NCBI GenBank assembly: GCA_049644865.1 | Contig: JBARSV010000011.1 | Location: forward strand, 1 to 17,507 | Source: JAPUDQ01 sp049644865 | GTDB taxonomy: Bacteria > Patescibacteriota > Saccharimonadia > Saccharimonadales > Saccharimonadaceae | Reading direction: 5' to 3' | DNA length: 17,507 bases | Shown: piece after piece, positions 6,069 to 14,144 of the stretch | Numbering within the stretch: position 1 is the first letter of the stretch | How the letters are laid out: every line of letters starts with the position of its first letter | Notes under the pieces: generated by a model | Database searches by the model: none | What the model saw: the letters and a program-made list of their open reading frames with translations, nothing else | Told to the model about the DNA's origin: nothing | Made by a program: the position numbers and the translations under genes

Positions 6069-6126
6069 CGCCGAGGCTTCCCTTCGGCGGTGGATCGATC
6101 CTACAGCGAATCTAGCCTGCCGAAGG
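6069..6126 (-). terminator. Intrinsic terminator with a competing upstream arm (possible attenuator)
   Basis: Read on the minus strand, arm 1 CCTTCGGC (6126-6119) can pair with arm 2 GCCGAAGG (6088-6081). Arm 2 overlaps the left strand of a terminator hairpin: CGCCGA (6089-6084), then TCGGCG (6074-6069), then ATTTTTC. The terminator gains two inner G-C pairs and a GAAG loop if one A is bulged. The two folds are mutually exclusive. It lies between argS and the 82-aa gene, so it is either the argS terminator or an attenuator. Confidence 0.5.
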
Positions 6127-6243
6127 CACGCGAGCAAGGACGAGAATGAGCCCAAGCTGGTATGTGTGATTCGACATACAACTACTGTACCCTACTCCCC
6201 CAGCAACTTCAACCGTCTCAAGAACATGCTGAAATGCTGCTAG

Positions 6244-7890
6244 CTACATCTGTTCGGGCGCGGAGATACCCAGCAAAGATAGCCCACGAGCGAGCGTGTC
6301 ACGGTAGAACATGACCAGCTCGAGACGTATCGCTTGCCGCGCATCACCGATCACGTGGTTCTTCTCATAAAAACGGTTAAATTCTTGTGCTAATTCGTAG
6401 AGATAATTACAAATGTGATGCGGCATCAGCTCCTTCGTTGCTTTTTCAACTACATCTGCGTACTCTGTTATCTTGCGTAACAGCAGCCGTTCATCTGTTT
6501 GCAGCCCCTCTTCCCTCTTCCCTCTTCCCTCTTCCCTCTGATTCTCAGCCTTGCTGAGAATCGAGCACGCCCTCGCATGCGCATACTGCACATACGGCCC
6601 GCTGTTGCCCTGTATACTGACCGATTCATTGACGTCGAAGACAACATCGCCGCCGATCCGCACCCTGAGAAACGCATACCGCAGTGCGCCAGCCACAATG
6701 TCTTCAGTCACTTCCCCTCCACGCGCATGGATAGCCTTGCCAATCTGATCAAACAGCCAGCCAATCTCGATAACATCACCACTGCGCGAGCTCATCTTAC
6801 CAGTAGTCAGCTTGACCATCCCGGTCGATATATTGACCGTTTGCCCATCTAGCTCGGGCCAAATCATGCCGGCAGCAGCCAGGATGCCTTTAAAGTAATC
6901 GCGCTGTTCATCGGCGGTGACAATATAACTTTTGTCAGGGTGATACTGTTCGTTTTTTAGCTGGATGAGACCGATGTCGCGCGCCCCATAGAGGCCAAGG
7001 CCGTTCTTGCTGACAAATACGTTGTCAAAACTACCATGTTCTGATCCTTTAAATATCAACGCCCCGTCGCTCTCTTGAAAAACACGCGGTACGTTGTCCC
7101 GTACTATTTTGACGCCACGCAGGTCAGCATCGCTTTCGAGGAATTTGCGTTCGACAGGCTTATTGCCCAGCCGAGCGACATTTGTCGCAATCTCGTCAAA
7201 ACTCCACGCAAACACCGTATCATACACAGACGCGTAGAGCGGATCAGCCCGGGTGAAGGACTGGCGAGACAATTCGTCGATCTCAGCCTTGGCGGCTTCG
7301 TCCTCTTTGTAGGCCCGCGAGCCTTCGGCGTACATCCGGCTCATAAAGCTATTCCGCTCATACGCAGGTACCTCTGACAATTTTTTGACATCGCCGTTTA
7401 CGAACCGGAGCAGACTATACATTGACCGGCCGACATGTAACCCGACATCGCCATGATAGCTTACCCTATAGAGATGGTTACCCTGTTCGAGTAAATTGGC
7501 GATAGTATCAGCGACGATCGCGTTCATCGCGTGCCCAATATGCATCGCCTTAAACGGATTTGGGTTGTTCGTTTCGATGACAATCGTGGAATCACCGGCC
7601 GCGGGTTCTGAAACGTGATGAACCAACGCAAACAGCGAATCGTCGGTTAACGTGATGTTGATAAATCCAGGGCCAGCAATCGTCACCGTTTTGACCTCTG
7701 ATACCGTTGTGAGTTTATCAGCGATTTCTTGAGCGATGTCTCGTGGATTCCGCCCTAGCTGCTTACTCAGTTGCAGCGCCACATTGCACGACCAATCACC
7801 GAATTGCGCCTCAGGTCGTGTCATCACCACGTCGACGTCGGCACCCATGTCGCGCACGATCTGTCGTATTGTCTCACCGATCACCTGCAT
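6244..7890 (-). CDS. argS: Arginyl-tRNA synthetase
   Basis: This 548-aa class I aminoacyl-tRNA synthetase charges tRNA-Arg with arginine using ATP. The N-terminal additional domain (about 1-100) ends in GPGFINITL. The HIGH motif appears as MHIGH (116-120) after NNPNPFKA, and the KMSKS-like loop is GKMSSRSGD near 365. SIQGNSGPYVQYAHARACSIL marks the border with the anticodon-binding domain. An unusual segment at about 451-461, REEGRGKREEG, is encoded by almost five copies of a 7-base repeat. Beside it a 10-bp palindrome (6540-6562) encodes ILSKAEN. Both lie in the variable linker, so the enzyme should be functional. Its promoter sits about 4 nt from the start codon. Confidence 0.93.
   Translation of the reverse strand: MQVIGETIRQIVRDMGADVDVVMTRPEAQFGDWSCNVALQLSKQLGRNPRDIAQEIADKLTTVSEVKTVTIAGPGFINITLTDDSLFALVHHVSEPAAGDSTIVIETNNPNPFKAMHIGHAMNAIVADTIANLLEQGNHLYRVSYHGDVGLHVGRSMYSLLRFVNGDVKKLSEVPAYERNSFMSRMYAEGSRAYKEDEAAKAEIDELSRQSFTRADPLYASVYDTVFAWSFDEIATNVARLGNKPVERKFLESDADLRGVKIVRDNVPRVFQESDGALIFKGSEHGSFDNVFVSKNGLGLYGARDIGLIQLKNEQYHPDKSYIVTADEQRDYFKGILAAAGMIWPELDGQTVNISTGMVKLTTGKMSSRSGDVIEIGWLFDQIGKAIHARGGEVTEDIVAGALRYAFLRVRIGGDVVFDVNESVSIQGNSGPYVQYAHARACSILSKAENQREEGRGKREEGLQTDERLLLRKITEYADVVEKATKELMPHHICNYLYELAQEFNRFYEKNHVIGDARQAIRLELVMFYRDTLARGLSLLGISAPEQM
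6506..6539. repeat. Heptanucleotide minisatellite inside argS
   Basis: CCCTCTT is repeated four times (6506-6533), followed by CCCTCT. In the sense strand this is AGGGAAG. Because 7 is not a multiple of 3, gain or loss of one unit would shift the argS frame, and three units would keep it. The same heptamer recurs at 9027-9054 and 17408-17420. Confidence 0.85.
6540..6562. repeat. Palindrome with 3-nt loop inside argS
   Basis: GATTCTCAGC (6540-6549) and GCTGAGAATC (6553-6562) form a perfect 10-bp hairpin around CTT, directly next to the heptamer array. Its geometry resembles the REP elements, but the sequence is different. Confidence 0.6.
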
Positions 7891-7900
7891 AATGACCTCT

Positions 7901-7909
7901 ATTATAACA
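7901..7909 (-). promoter_or_regulatory. argS promoter (extended -10), near-leaderless
   Basis: On the minus strand TGT-TATAAT ends 11 nt before the ATG (7888-7890), so transcription should start about 4 nt before the start codon. AGAGGT lies between -10 and ATG but upstream of the predicted start. I see no clear -35. Confidence 0.5.
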
Positions 7910-7927
7910 GAGGTACGACAAATCGCG

Positions 7928-7933
7928 TATACT
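7928..7933 (+). promoter_or_regulatory. sucCD -10 box, leaderless
   Basis: TATACT (7928-7933) places +1 at about 7940, the A of the ATG. No Shine-Dalgarno precedes the start codon. No convincing -35 is seen 17 nt upstream, so confidence is limited. Confidence 0.4.
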
Positions 7934-7939
7934 AGTACT

Positions 7940-10120
7940 ATGCAACTCCTTGAACATCAGGCCAAAGCCCTGCTGCGGGCAGCCGACGTCGCCCTCCCCA
8001 CCAGCACCCTCCTCGCTATAAAGAAAACTATAAAGGAGACTCCTTTATATAGTAGTATGGGTTCTGAAGTAGCGGGTCTGATACAAAAACTGGATTATCC
8101 GGTGGTGCTCAAAAGCCAGGTGCCAGTCGGTGGGCGTGGCAAGGCAGGCGGCATACGGATCGTTCGTACTGCACTCGAGTTTGAAGCGGCCTATCGGGCC
8201 GTGGCAACGCAACCTATCAAGGATCATCTGCCTGAATCAATCTTGGTCGAGCAAGCACTTGCCATCGAGCGCGAGATGTACCTGGCACTGCGTGTCAACC
8301 GTGACAGACGGCAGGTCGAATGGCTTGTGGCTAGCCGTGGCGGAATTGACATCGAGGAGAATGCTTCCTCTGTTAAAACTGTACCCCGGACGAAAAATGA
8401 TGACGCTTATGAAACAATTTGTGATGCGCTCAAATTACCACCATCAAGCACAATCGACTTCCTAAAGTGCTTAGAAGATTGTTTTTTTGACAATGACTGT
8501 CTACTGCTCGAAATCAACCCGCTGGTGCTTACCAAAACCCACGAGCTTATTGCCGCCGACGCTAAACTGCTTGTTGATGATAATGCTCTGTTTCGCCATA
8601 GTGCTCTTGCCAGTAACCATGATACGTCAAGCATTATCCCACTTGGAGGCACGATCGGTGTCATCGCCAACGGTGCCGGTATGGCGATGAGCACCATGGA
8701 TACTATTGACGCGGCAGGCGGTCAGCCGGCCAATTTCCTCGATATAGGTGGTGGTACCGGTGAAGATGTTTTTATGCAAAATATGCGAGGGATTACTGAA
8801 CTACCAGGGGTGGCGAGTATTATTATCAATATCTTTGCCGGTATCACTCGCTGTGACGACATCGCCCGCGGAATTATTGCTGCAAAGCGCGAGATACCTG
8901 GTCTTGTGCCTCTGTATGTTCGCCTCGAGGGCACACGGCGCGACGAGGCGGCTAAGCTACTCCACGAAGCCGGAATCGAGATACAGCCGGATCTGGCGAG
9001 CTGTGTGCGAAGAGCACTCGCAGAAACGGGAAGCGGGAAGAGGGAGACGGAAGATAGCAACACGCCACAGGCTACGCTAGCCGGATCTGTGTTGCATTCC
9101 TCAGAGGATAGTGTGACCCAAAGAGGAGCGTCAGCTCATCCTGGGGTCAGCCCAAAGCCATGGACGGGCGCAGCCCCCCGTAAAGAGTTAGCCGAGGAGG
9201 GAGGCAACACACATCCGGTTTTGAACGAAGAAACAACGTATCTCAAAGAAAACTCATCATGGCTAGCATACGCCGTATTCTCAAACCTCCCTGTCATTAT
9301 CCAGGGCATCACCGGTCATCATGGGGCATTTCATACGCGCGCTATGATCGACGCCGGCACGGCTATCGTCGCCGGTGTCACCCCTGGCAAAGCCGGTGAA
9401 CGCATCCATGGTATACCTGTTTACAACACTATGGCTGAAGCAGTTTCAGCCCACCCCAGCACCACCAGCGTCATCTTTGTACCGGCCCGTTTTGCGAAAA
9501 GCGCTCTGCTCGAGGCCATAGCGGCGGGCATACGCTTGATCGTGTGCATCACCGAGGGCATTCCCGTTCATGATATGCTGGCGGTCTATCAAGCAGCCGC
9601 TGCCAAAAATGCAACGATCATCGGGCCAAATTGCCCCGGTCTCATCGTACCCGGCAGCCACAAACTCGGCATTATCGCAGATTCTATCACAACACCTGGC
9701 CACACTGCTATCATATCGCGCAGTGGCACGCTCACCTATGAGCTAGCAGACGCGCTCAGCAAACGCGGTATCGGCCAGCGCCTGGTACTTGGCATCGGTG
9801 GCGACCCAGTACAAGGCACGAATTTTACCGAGGCACTCCAGTTTTGCCAAGCCGATCCTGGCGTTAAACAGATGATCATGGTCGGCGAGATCGGTGGCGA
9901 AAGCGAACAACATGCCGCCGATTACGCCGCCCTGCACGTTACCAAGCCGATCTACGGCCTCGTTGTTGGTCATTCTCTGCCACCCGGTCAACAATTCGGT
10001 CACGCTGGTGCGATTGTCGGTAACTTAGGCGAATCAGCCCCTGAAAAAACCGACTATCTGTCTCGGCGCGGCATCGTGATGGCCGAAACGCTCGATGAAC
10101 TTATTGCAATGATCGGATAA
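7940..10120 (+). CDS. sucCD: Succinyl-CoA synthetase, beta (SucC) and alpha (SucD) subunits fused in one chain
   Basis: This 726-aa protein fuses both subunits of ADP-forming succinate-CoA ligase in beta-alpha order. The SucC part (about 1-362) starts with MQLLEHQAKALL, has KSQVPVGGRGKAGG in the ATP-grasp domain, LLEINPLVLT near 190 and NGAGMAMSTMDTIDAAGG near 240. The SucD part (about 440-726) has IIQGITGHHGAFH, GVTPGKAGE, IGPNCPGLIVPG, SRSGTLTYE and the catalytic histidine H688 in FGHAGAI. The usual catalytic motifs are present. The frame is open upstream to 7736, overlapping argS, but homology begins at 7940. Odd features are an in-frame palindrome encoding residues 30-38 and a linker of about 75 residues made of repeats. 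The 3' end overlaps pyrG by 20 bp. Confidence 0.88.
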   Translation: MQLLEHQAKALLRAADVALPTSTLLAIKKTIKETPLYSSMGSEVAGLIQKLDYPVVLKSQVPVGGRGKAGGIRIVRTALEFEAAYRAVATQPIKDHLPESILVEQALAIEREMYLALRVNRDRRQVEWLVASRGGIDIEENASSVKTVPRTKNDDAYETICDALKLPPSSTIDFLKCLEDCFFDNDCLLLEINPLVLTKTHELIAADAKLLVDDNALFRHSALASNHDTSSIIPLGGTIGVIANGAGMAMSTMDTIDAAGGQPANFLDIGGGTGEDVFMQNMRGITELPGVASIIINIFAGITRCDDIARGIIAAKREIPGLVPLYVRLEGTRRDEAAKLLHEAGIEIQPDLASCVRRALAETGSGKRETEDSNTPQATLAGSVLHSSEDSVTQRGASAHPGVSPKPWTGAAPRKELAEEGGNTHPVLNEETTYLKENSSWLAYAVFSNLPVIIQGITGHHGAFHTRAMIDAGTAIVAGVTPGKAGERIHGIPVYNTMAEAVSAHPSTTSVIFVPARFAKSALLEAIAAGIRLIVCITEGIPVHDMLAVYQAAAAKNATIIGPNCPGLIVPGSHKLGIIADSITTPGHTAIISRSGTLTYELADALSKRGIGQRLVLGIGGDPVQGTNFTEALQFCQADPGVKQMIMVGEIGGESEQHAADYAALHVTKPIYGLVVGHSLPPGQQFGHAGAIVGNLGESAPEKTDYLSRRGIVMAETLDELIAMIG
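8027..8053. repeat. REP2 palindrome inserted in the sucC part
   Basis: ACTATAAAGGA (8027-8037), loop GAC and TCCTTTATATAGT (8041-8053) share a 24-base core with the intergenic palindrome at 11901-11931; the left arm lacks two bases. It encodes TIKETPLYS (residues 30-38). This stretch of the protein is about 10 residues longer than I recall for E. coli SucC, consistent with an in-frame insertion. Confidence 0.7.
9027..9054. repeat. Degenerate heptamer array in the SucC-SucD linker
   Basis: CGGGAAG CGGGAAG AGGGAGA CGGAAGA are four consecutive 7-base units. They belong to the same purine-rich AGGGAAG family as the argS array and are also purine-rich in the sense strand. They encode the start of the linker, GSGKRETED. 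Confidence 0.65.
9081..9218. mobile_element. MITE-like 138-bp element inside the SucC-SucD linker
   Basis: The ends form a terminal inverted repeat that matches at 19 of 22 positions: CCGGATCTGTGTTGCATTCCTC (9081-9102) against 9197-9218. The interval is 138 bp, exactly 46 codons, and stays open in the sucCD frame. It contains an inner hairpin (TGACCC 9114-9119/GGGTCA 9144-9149, GAGC/GCTC at the tip). The GTGTTGC of the left end can also pair with GCAACAC at 9057-9063. I found no clear target-site duplication. A plain folded linker of other origin remains possible. Confidence 0.5.
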
Positions 10121-11696
10121 ACCCGATGAATAGCGGATGCGGACGAGTCGGGCGGGAGCGGAATTCGGGGTGAGCTTGGGTCGCGAGGAAGTACGGATGA
10201 TCAACGGCTTCGACAAATTCAACCAAGCGGCCGTCAGGGCTTTCGCCTGAGATGACCAAACCACCTCTGTTGATATTCGCCTCATAGGCGCGGTTGACTT
10301 CATAGCGGTGACGGTGACGCTCTATGATGTCGCGTGTACCGTAGACCTCAGCGGTCGTGGAGCCTTTGGTGAGTCGTGCCGGGTAATCGCCGAGTCTCAT
10401 CGTGCCGCCGGTAGCTTCTTTGCCCTTCTGGTCAGCCATGATGTAGACGACTTGGTCAGCCGCGTCGGCGTCGAGCTCTCCTGACGTTGCAGCCCGGACC
10501 CCACCGAGGCGGGCTGCCGCGATAACCGCAACTTGCAGGCCAAGACAGAGACCAAGATATGGTTTTTTGTGTGTCAGCGCGTACGTGGCAGCAGTTATTT
10601 TGCCCTCGACACCCCTAGTGCCAAACCCACCGGGCACAATTAATCCATCGTACTTTTCAAGCCCCTTTGTGCCTGACCGTTCGATTGCTTCGGCACTCAC
10701 CCACTCATACTGCAGACCCACCCCCTCATGCCAGGCGGCACTTTTGAGTGCTTCGATGACCGACATGTAGGTGTCTTCGTTGTCGAGATATTTGGCGACG
10801 ATGCCAACACGGACTGTTGTATGATGCTTCTTCGTAGCTTTTTCAACAACGTCTTTCCATTTTGTCAGGTGGGCTCGGGTCGCCTCGAATCCGAGCTTAC
10901 GCGCGACAAGTGCATCGATGCCGAGCTCATGCAAGATAAGTGGTACACGCAGTACGGTATCAGCATTTGGCATCAAGGCGACAGCCTCTTCGGGGACACC
11001 GCCAAACAAACTTATCTTGCGAACAATCGATGGGTCGGGCGTCTCCTCGACCCGCGCCACGATAATATCGGGACTGATACCAAAGCCGCGTAGGTCGCGG
11101 ACGGCGTTTTGGGCCGGCTTTGTCTTGAATTCTTTGCTGGCTTTTAGATAGGGTATATAGACAACATGGATAAACACCACGTTACCCGGATGCTTCATCG
11201 AGAACTCACGAAAAGCCTCGACGAAACTGAGCCCCTCATAGTCGCCAACCGTACCGCCCAGCTCGACGATATGTACATCTGACCCCTGACCAGCCTTGAT
11301 GATCGTCTCCTGGATAGCATTCGTGAGATGCGGTACGAGCTGCACTGTCTTACCGAGGAATTTGCCACCGCGTTCGTCTTCGATGAGCTGTTTAAAAAGC
11401 CGTCCGGAAAGTGTGATACTATCGCGCGTCGTCTCTTCGTCGAGGAAACGTTCATAATGTCCGAGGTCGAGGTCGGTCTCAGCACCATCGCGAGTGACCC
11501 AACATTCACCGTGCTCGGCTGGGTTCAACGTGCCGGCGTCGACATTGAGGTATGGGTCGCATTTTTGCATGCTGACACGCAAACCGCGCGATTTTAAAAG
11601 GGCGCCAAGAGACGCCGCCGTAATACCTTTGCCTACACCAGAGAGTACGCCCCCCGTCACAAAAATATATTTGGTCACATGAGGGCTGTTCTTCAT
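10101..11696 (-). CDS. pyrG: CTP synthase
   Basis: This 531-aa enzyme makes CTP from UTP, ATP and glutamine. The N-terminal synthetase domain shows YIFVTGGVLSGVGKGITAASLG (residues 10-31), CDPYLNVDAGTLNPAEHGE and DGAETDLDLGHYERF. The C-terminal class I amidotransferase domain has PGGFGTRG, the nucleophile Cys in YLGLCLGLQ near residue 383, and the His-Glu pair in QAHPEF. The length is close to the usual value of about 540. A TATAAT box with TGG extension ends just 8 nt before the ATG, so the mRNA should carry about 2 leader bases. Its last 20 bases overlap the convergent end of sucCD. No terminator separates the two. Confidence 0.95.
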   Translation of the reverse strand: MKNSPHVTKYIFVTGGVLSGVGKGITAASLGALLKSRGLRVSMQKCDPYLNVDAGTLNPAEHGECWVTRDGAETDLDLGHYERFLDEETTRDSITLSGRLFKQLIEDERGGKFLGKTVQLVPHLTNAIQETIIKAGQGSDVHIVELGGTVGDYEGLSFVEAFREFSMKHPGNVVFIHVVYIPYLKASKEFKTKPAQNAVRDLRGFGISPDIIVARVEETPDPSIVRKISLFGGVPEEAVALMPNADTVLRVPLILHELGIDALVARKLGFEATRAHLTKWKDVVEKATKKHHTTVRVGIVAKYLDNEDTYMSVIEALKSAAWHEGVGLQYEWVSAEAIERSGTKGLEKYDGLIVPGGFGTRGVEGKITAATYALTHKKPYLGLCLGLQVAVIAAARLGGVRAATSGELDADAADQVVYIMADQKGKEATGGTMRLGDYPARLTKGSTTAEVYGTRDIIERHRHRYEVNRAYEANINRGGLVISGESPDGRLVEFVEAVDHPYFLATQAHPEFRSRPTRPHPLFIGFIRSLQ

Positions 11697-11704
11697 GTAG
11701 ACCT

Positions 11705-11713
11705 ATTATACCA
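11705..11713 (-). promoter_or_regulatory. pyrG promoter (extended -10), near-leaderless
   Basis: TGG-TATAAT on the minus strand (11705-11713) predicts +1 near 11698, two bases before the ATG at 11696. There is no room for a Shine-Dalgarno in the transcript. A good -35 is not seen, as is common with extended -10 promoters. Confidence 0.55.
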
Positions 11714-11750
11714 AACAGATTGTGTCACGCTTACCGTAAAAAATACTACG

Positions 11751-11840
11751 TGGCGGAAGAGACGGGATTCGAACCCGTGGTACGGTTGCCCGCACACACG
11801 CTTTCCAAGCGTGCTCCTTCAACCACTCGGACACTCTTCC
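11751..11840 (-). tRNA. tRNA-Ser(GGA), with encoded CCA
   Basis: On the minus strand the 7-bp acceptor stem GGAAGAG/CTCTTCC closes the molecule (11834-11840 with 11755-11761). The anticodon loop CTTGGAAAG carries GGA, reading UCC/UCU serine codons. A long variable arm (TGTGCGGGCAACCGTACC region) and the T arm with GGTTCGAATCC confirm a class II tRNA-Ser. Discriminator G and CCA are encoded. It sits just upstream of pyrG on the same strand, but pyrG has its own promoter. Confidence 0.95.
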
Positions 11841-11900
11841 TTACTCCTATAGTTTACACCGACAACACGTAATATTCCTAGACACTATTGATACCGGCTC

Positions 11901-11931
11901 ATCTATATAAAGGAGACTCCTTTATATAGAT
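11901..11931. repeat. REP2 palindrome, perfect intergenic copy
   Basis: ATCTATATAAAGGA (11901-11914) and its exact complement (11918-11931) flank the loop GAC: 14-bp arms and a 3-nt loop. It lies between tRNA-Ser and the ABC operon. It shares a 24-base core with the copy inside sucCD at 8027-8053. No T-run follows on either side, so it does not look like a terminator. Confidence 0.75.
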
Positions 11932-11979
11932 ATGGTGCAGTACACTCGAGATATTATTTTGCTTTTTTCTAAAATCCTG

Positions 11980-12008
11980 TTGTAATCGTACCACATCTGT
12001 TGTATAGT
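11980..12008 (+). promoter_or_regulatory. Promoter of the ABC exporter operon
   Basis: TTGTAA (11980-11985), a 17-nt spacer and TATAGT (12003-12008) predict a start near 12015, leaving a 23-nt leader. A weak ribosome binding site, CAGGG, lies about 8 nt before the ATG at 12038. Confidence 0.5.
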
Positions 12009-12037
12009 AAGTCAAGATTATCTAAACAGGGCAGACC

Positions 12038-12804
12038 ATGGCGCGAGCAAAATCATCTGGGCCAGTCATTAAACTGGCAAACATCAGCAAAGAGTACGGC
12101 CACGATGACACATTGCTCATGGCGCTCGATGGTATCGACCTGACAATCGATAAGGGTGAATTTGTCGCTATCATGGGCCCAAGCGGCTGCGGCAAAACTA
12201 CCCTGCTCAATGTGCTTGGCTTACTCGACTCCGCCAGCGACGGCGACTATGAACTCAGTGGTGTCAACGTCGAACGGCTGTCGTCGCACCGTCGCGCGCA
12301 CATACGTTCGCACGAGATCGGTTTTGTCTTCCAGAGTTTCAACCTGTTGCCGCGCATGACGATCATCGACAATGTCGCTCTACCACTCACCTATACAAAC
12401 ATGGCACGTTACAAACAACACAAAAATGCTAGTCGCATGCTCAAGACATTTGATCTGCAGGAACGCGAATATTACATGCCAACTCAGCTTAGTGGTGGAC
12501 AATTGCAGCGTGTAGCGATTGCTCGAGCACTGGTTAATAAGCCCAGTATCATTCTGGCCGATGAACCGACCGGCAACCTCGACAGTCGTGCCAGCGAGAT
12601 CATCATGAACGAGCTGAGTGACATCCATCGTCGTGGTAATACCATCATCATGGTGACACACAACCCCGACCTCACCACCTATGCCACCCGCATCATCCAT
12701 ATGATCGACGGTAAGATAGCTCGCGACACCAAACATCCCGAACCTGTCGTTGACCCACGCAAAAAACGCCCGCTTGGCAAGACGTCACGCAAAGGAGCTG
12801 CCTC

Positions 12805-12808
<4 letters not shown>
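12038..12808 (+). CDS. ABC transporter ATPase, MacB/LolD-like
   Basis: This 256-aa protein is the ATP-binding subunit of a type VII (mechanotransmission) ABC system. Walker A is GPSGCGKTTLLN near residues 47-58, the Q-loop lies in GFVFQSFNLLPRMT, the signature is LSGGQLQRVAIARAL, Walker B is IILADEPTGNLDS and the H-switch is MVTHNPDL. The C-terminal tail is basic and rich in Lys and Pro. Its stop overlaps the permease start by four bases (ATGA), so the two are translated together. Relatives drive export of peptides, antibiotics or lipoproteins. The substrate here is unknown, and no membrane fusion protein gene is adjacent. Confidence 0.9.
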
Positions 12809-14025
<1,217 letters not shown>

Positions 14026-14090
14026 TTAGTGTTTTGGAAAACAGTCGAGGGCTAATGCAGCCAAATCTGTAAGTGATACGGTTGCTAATT

Positions 14091-14127
14091 CTCTGCTACC
14101 TGATAAATTTCTGCTCTCTGCTACCTG
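14091..14127. repeat. Short direct repeats between convergent genes
   Basis: CTCTGCTACCTG occurs at 14091-14102 and 14116-14127, 25 bp apart, in the space between the ABC permease and the isomerase. No strong terminator is visible in this 119-bp interval. Confidence 0.55.
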
Positions 14128-14144
14128 CCCCTTGCCAAATATTC

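Noticed and set aside
7736..7939. Upstream extension of the succinyl-CoA synthetase frame
   Set aside because: The extra 68 codons lie antisense to argS and lack homology to SucC. The family N-terminus begins at 7940.
9057..9218. T-box or riboswitch within the linker
   Set aside because: The region is inside an open coding frame, has no T-box core sequence and no terminator, so a mobile or repeat origin fits better.
10262..10272. AACAGAGGT-like string inside pyrG
   Set aside because: It encodes part of the conserved NINRGG stretch in CTP synthase and is not next to a -10 box, so it is probably a coincidence.
14031..14044. TGTTTT-GG-AAAACA palindrome after the ABC permease
   Set aside because: A 2-nt loop cannot form a stable hairpin and no T-run follows, so I do not call it a terminator.
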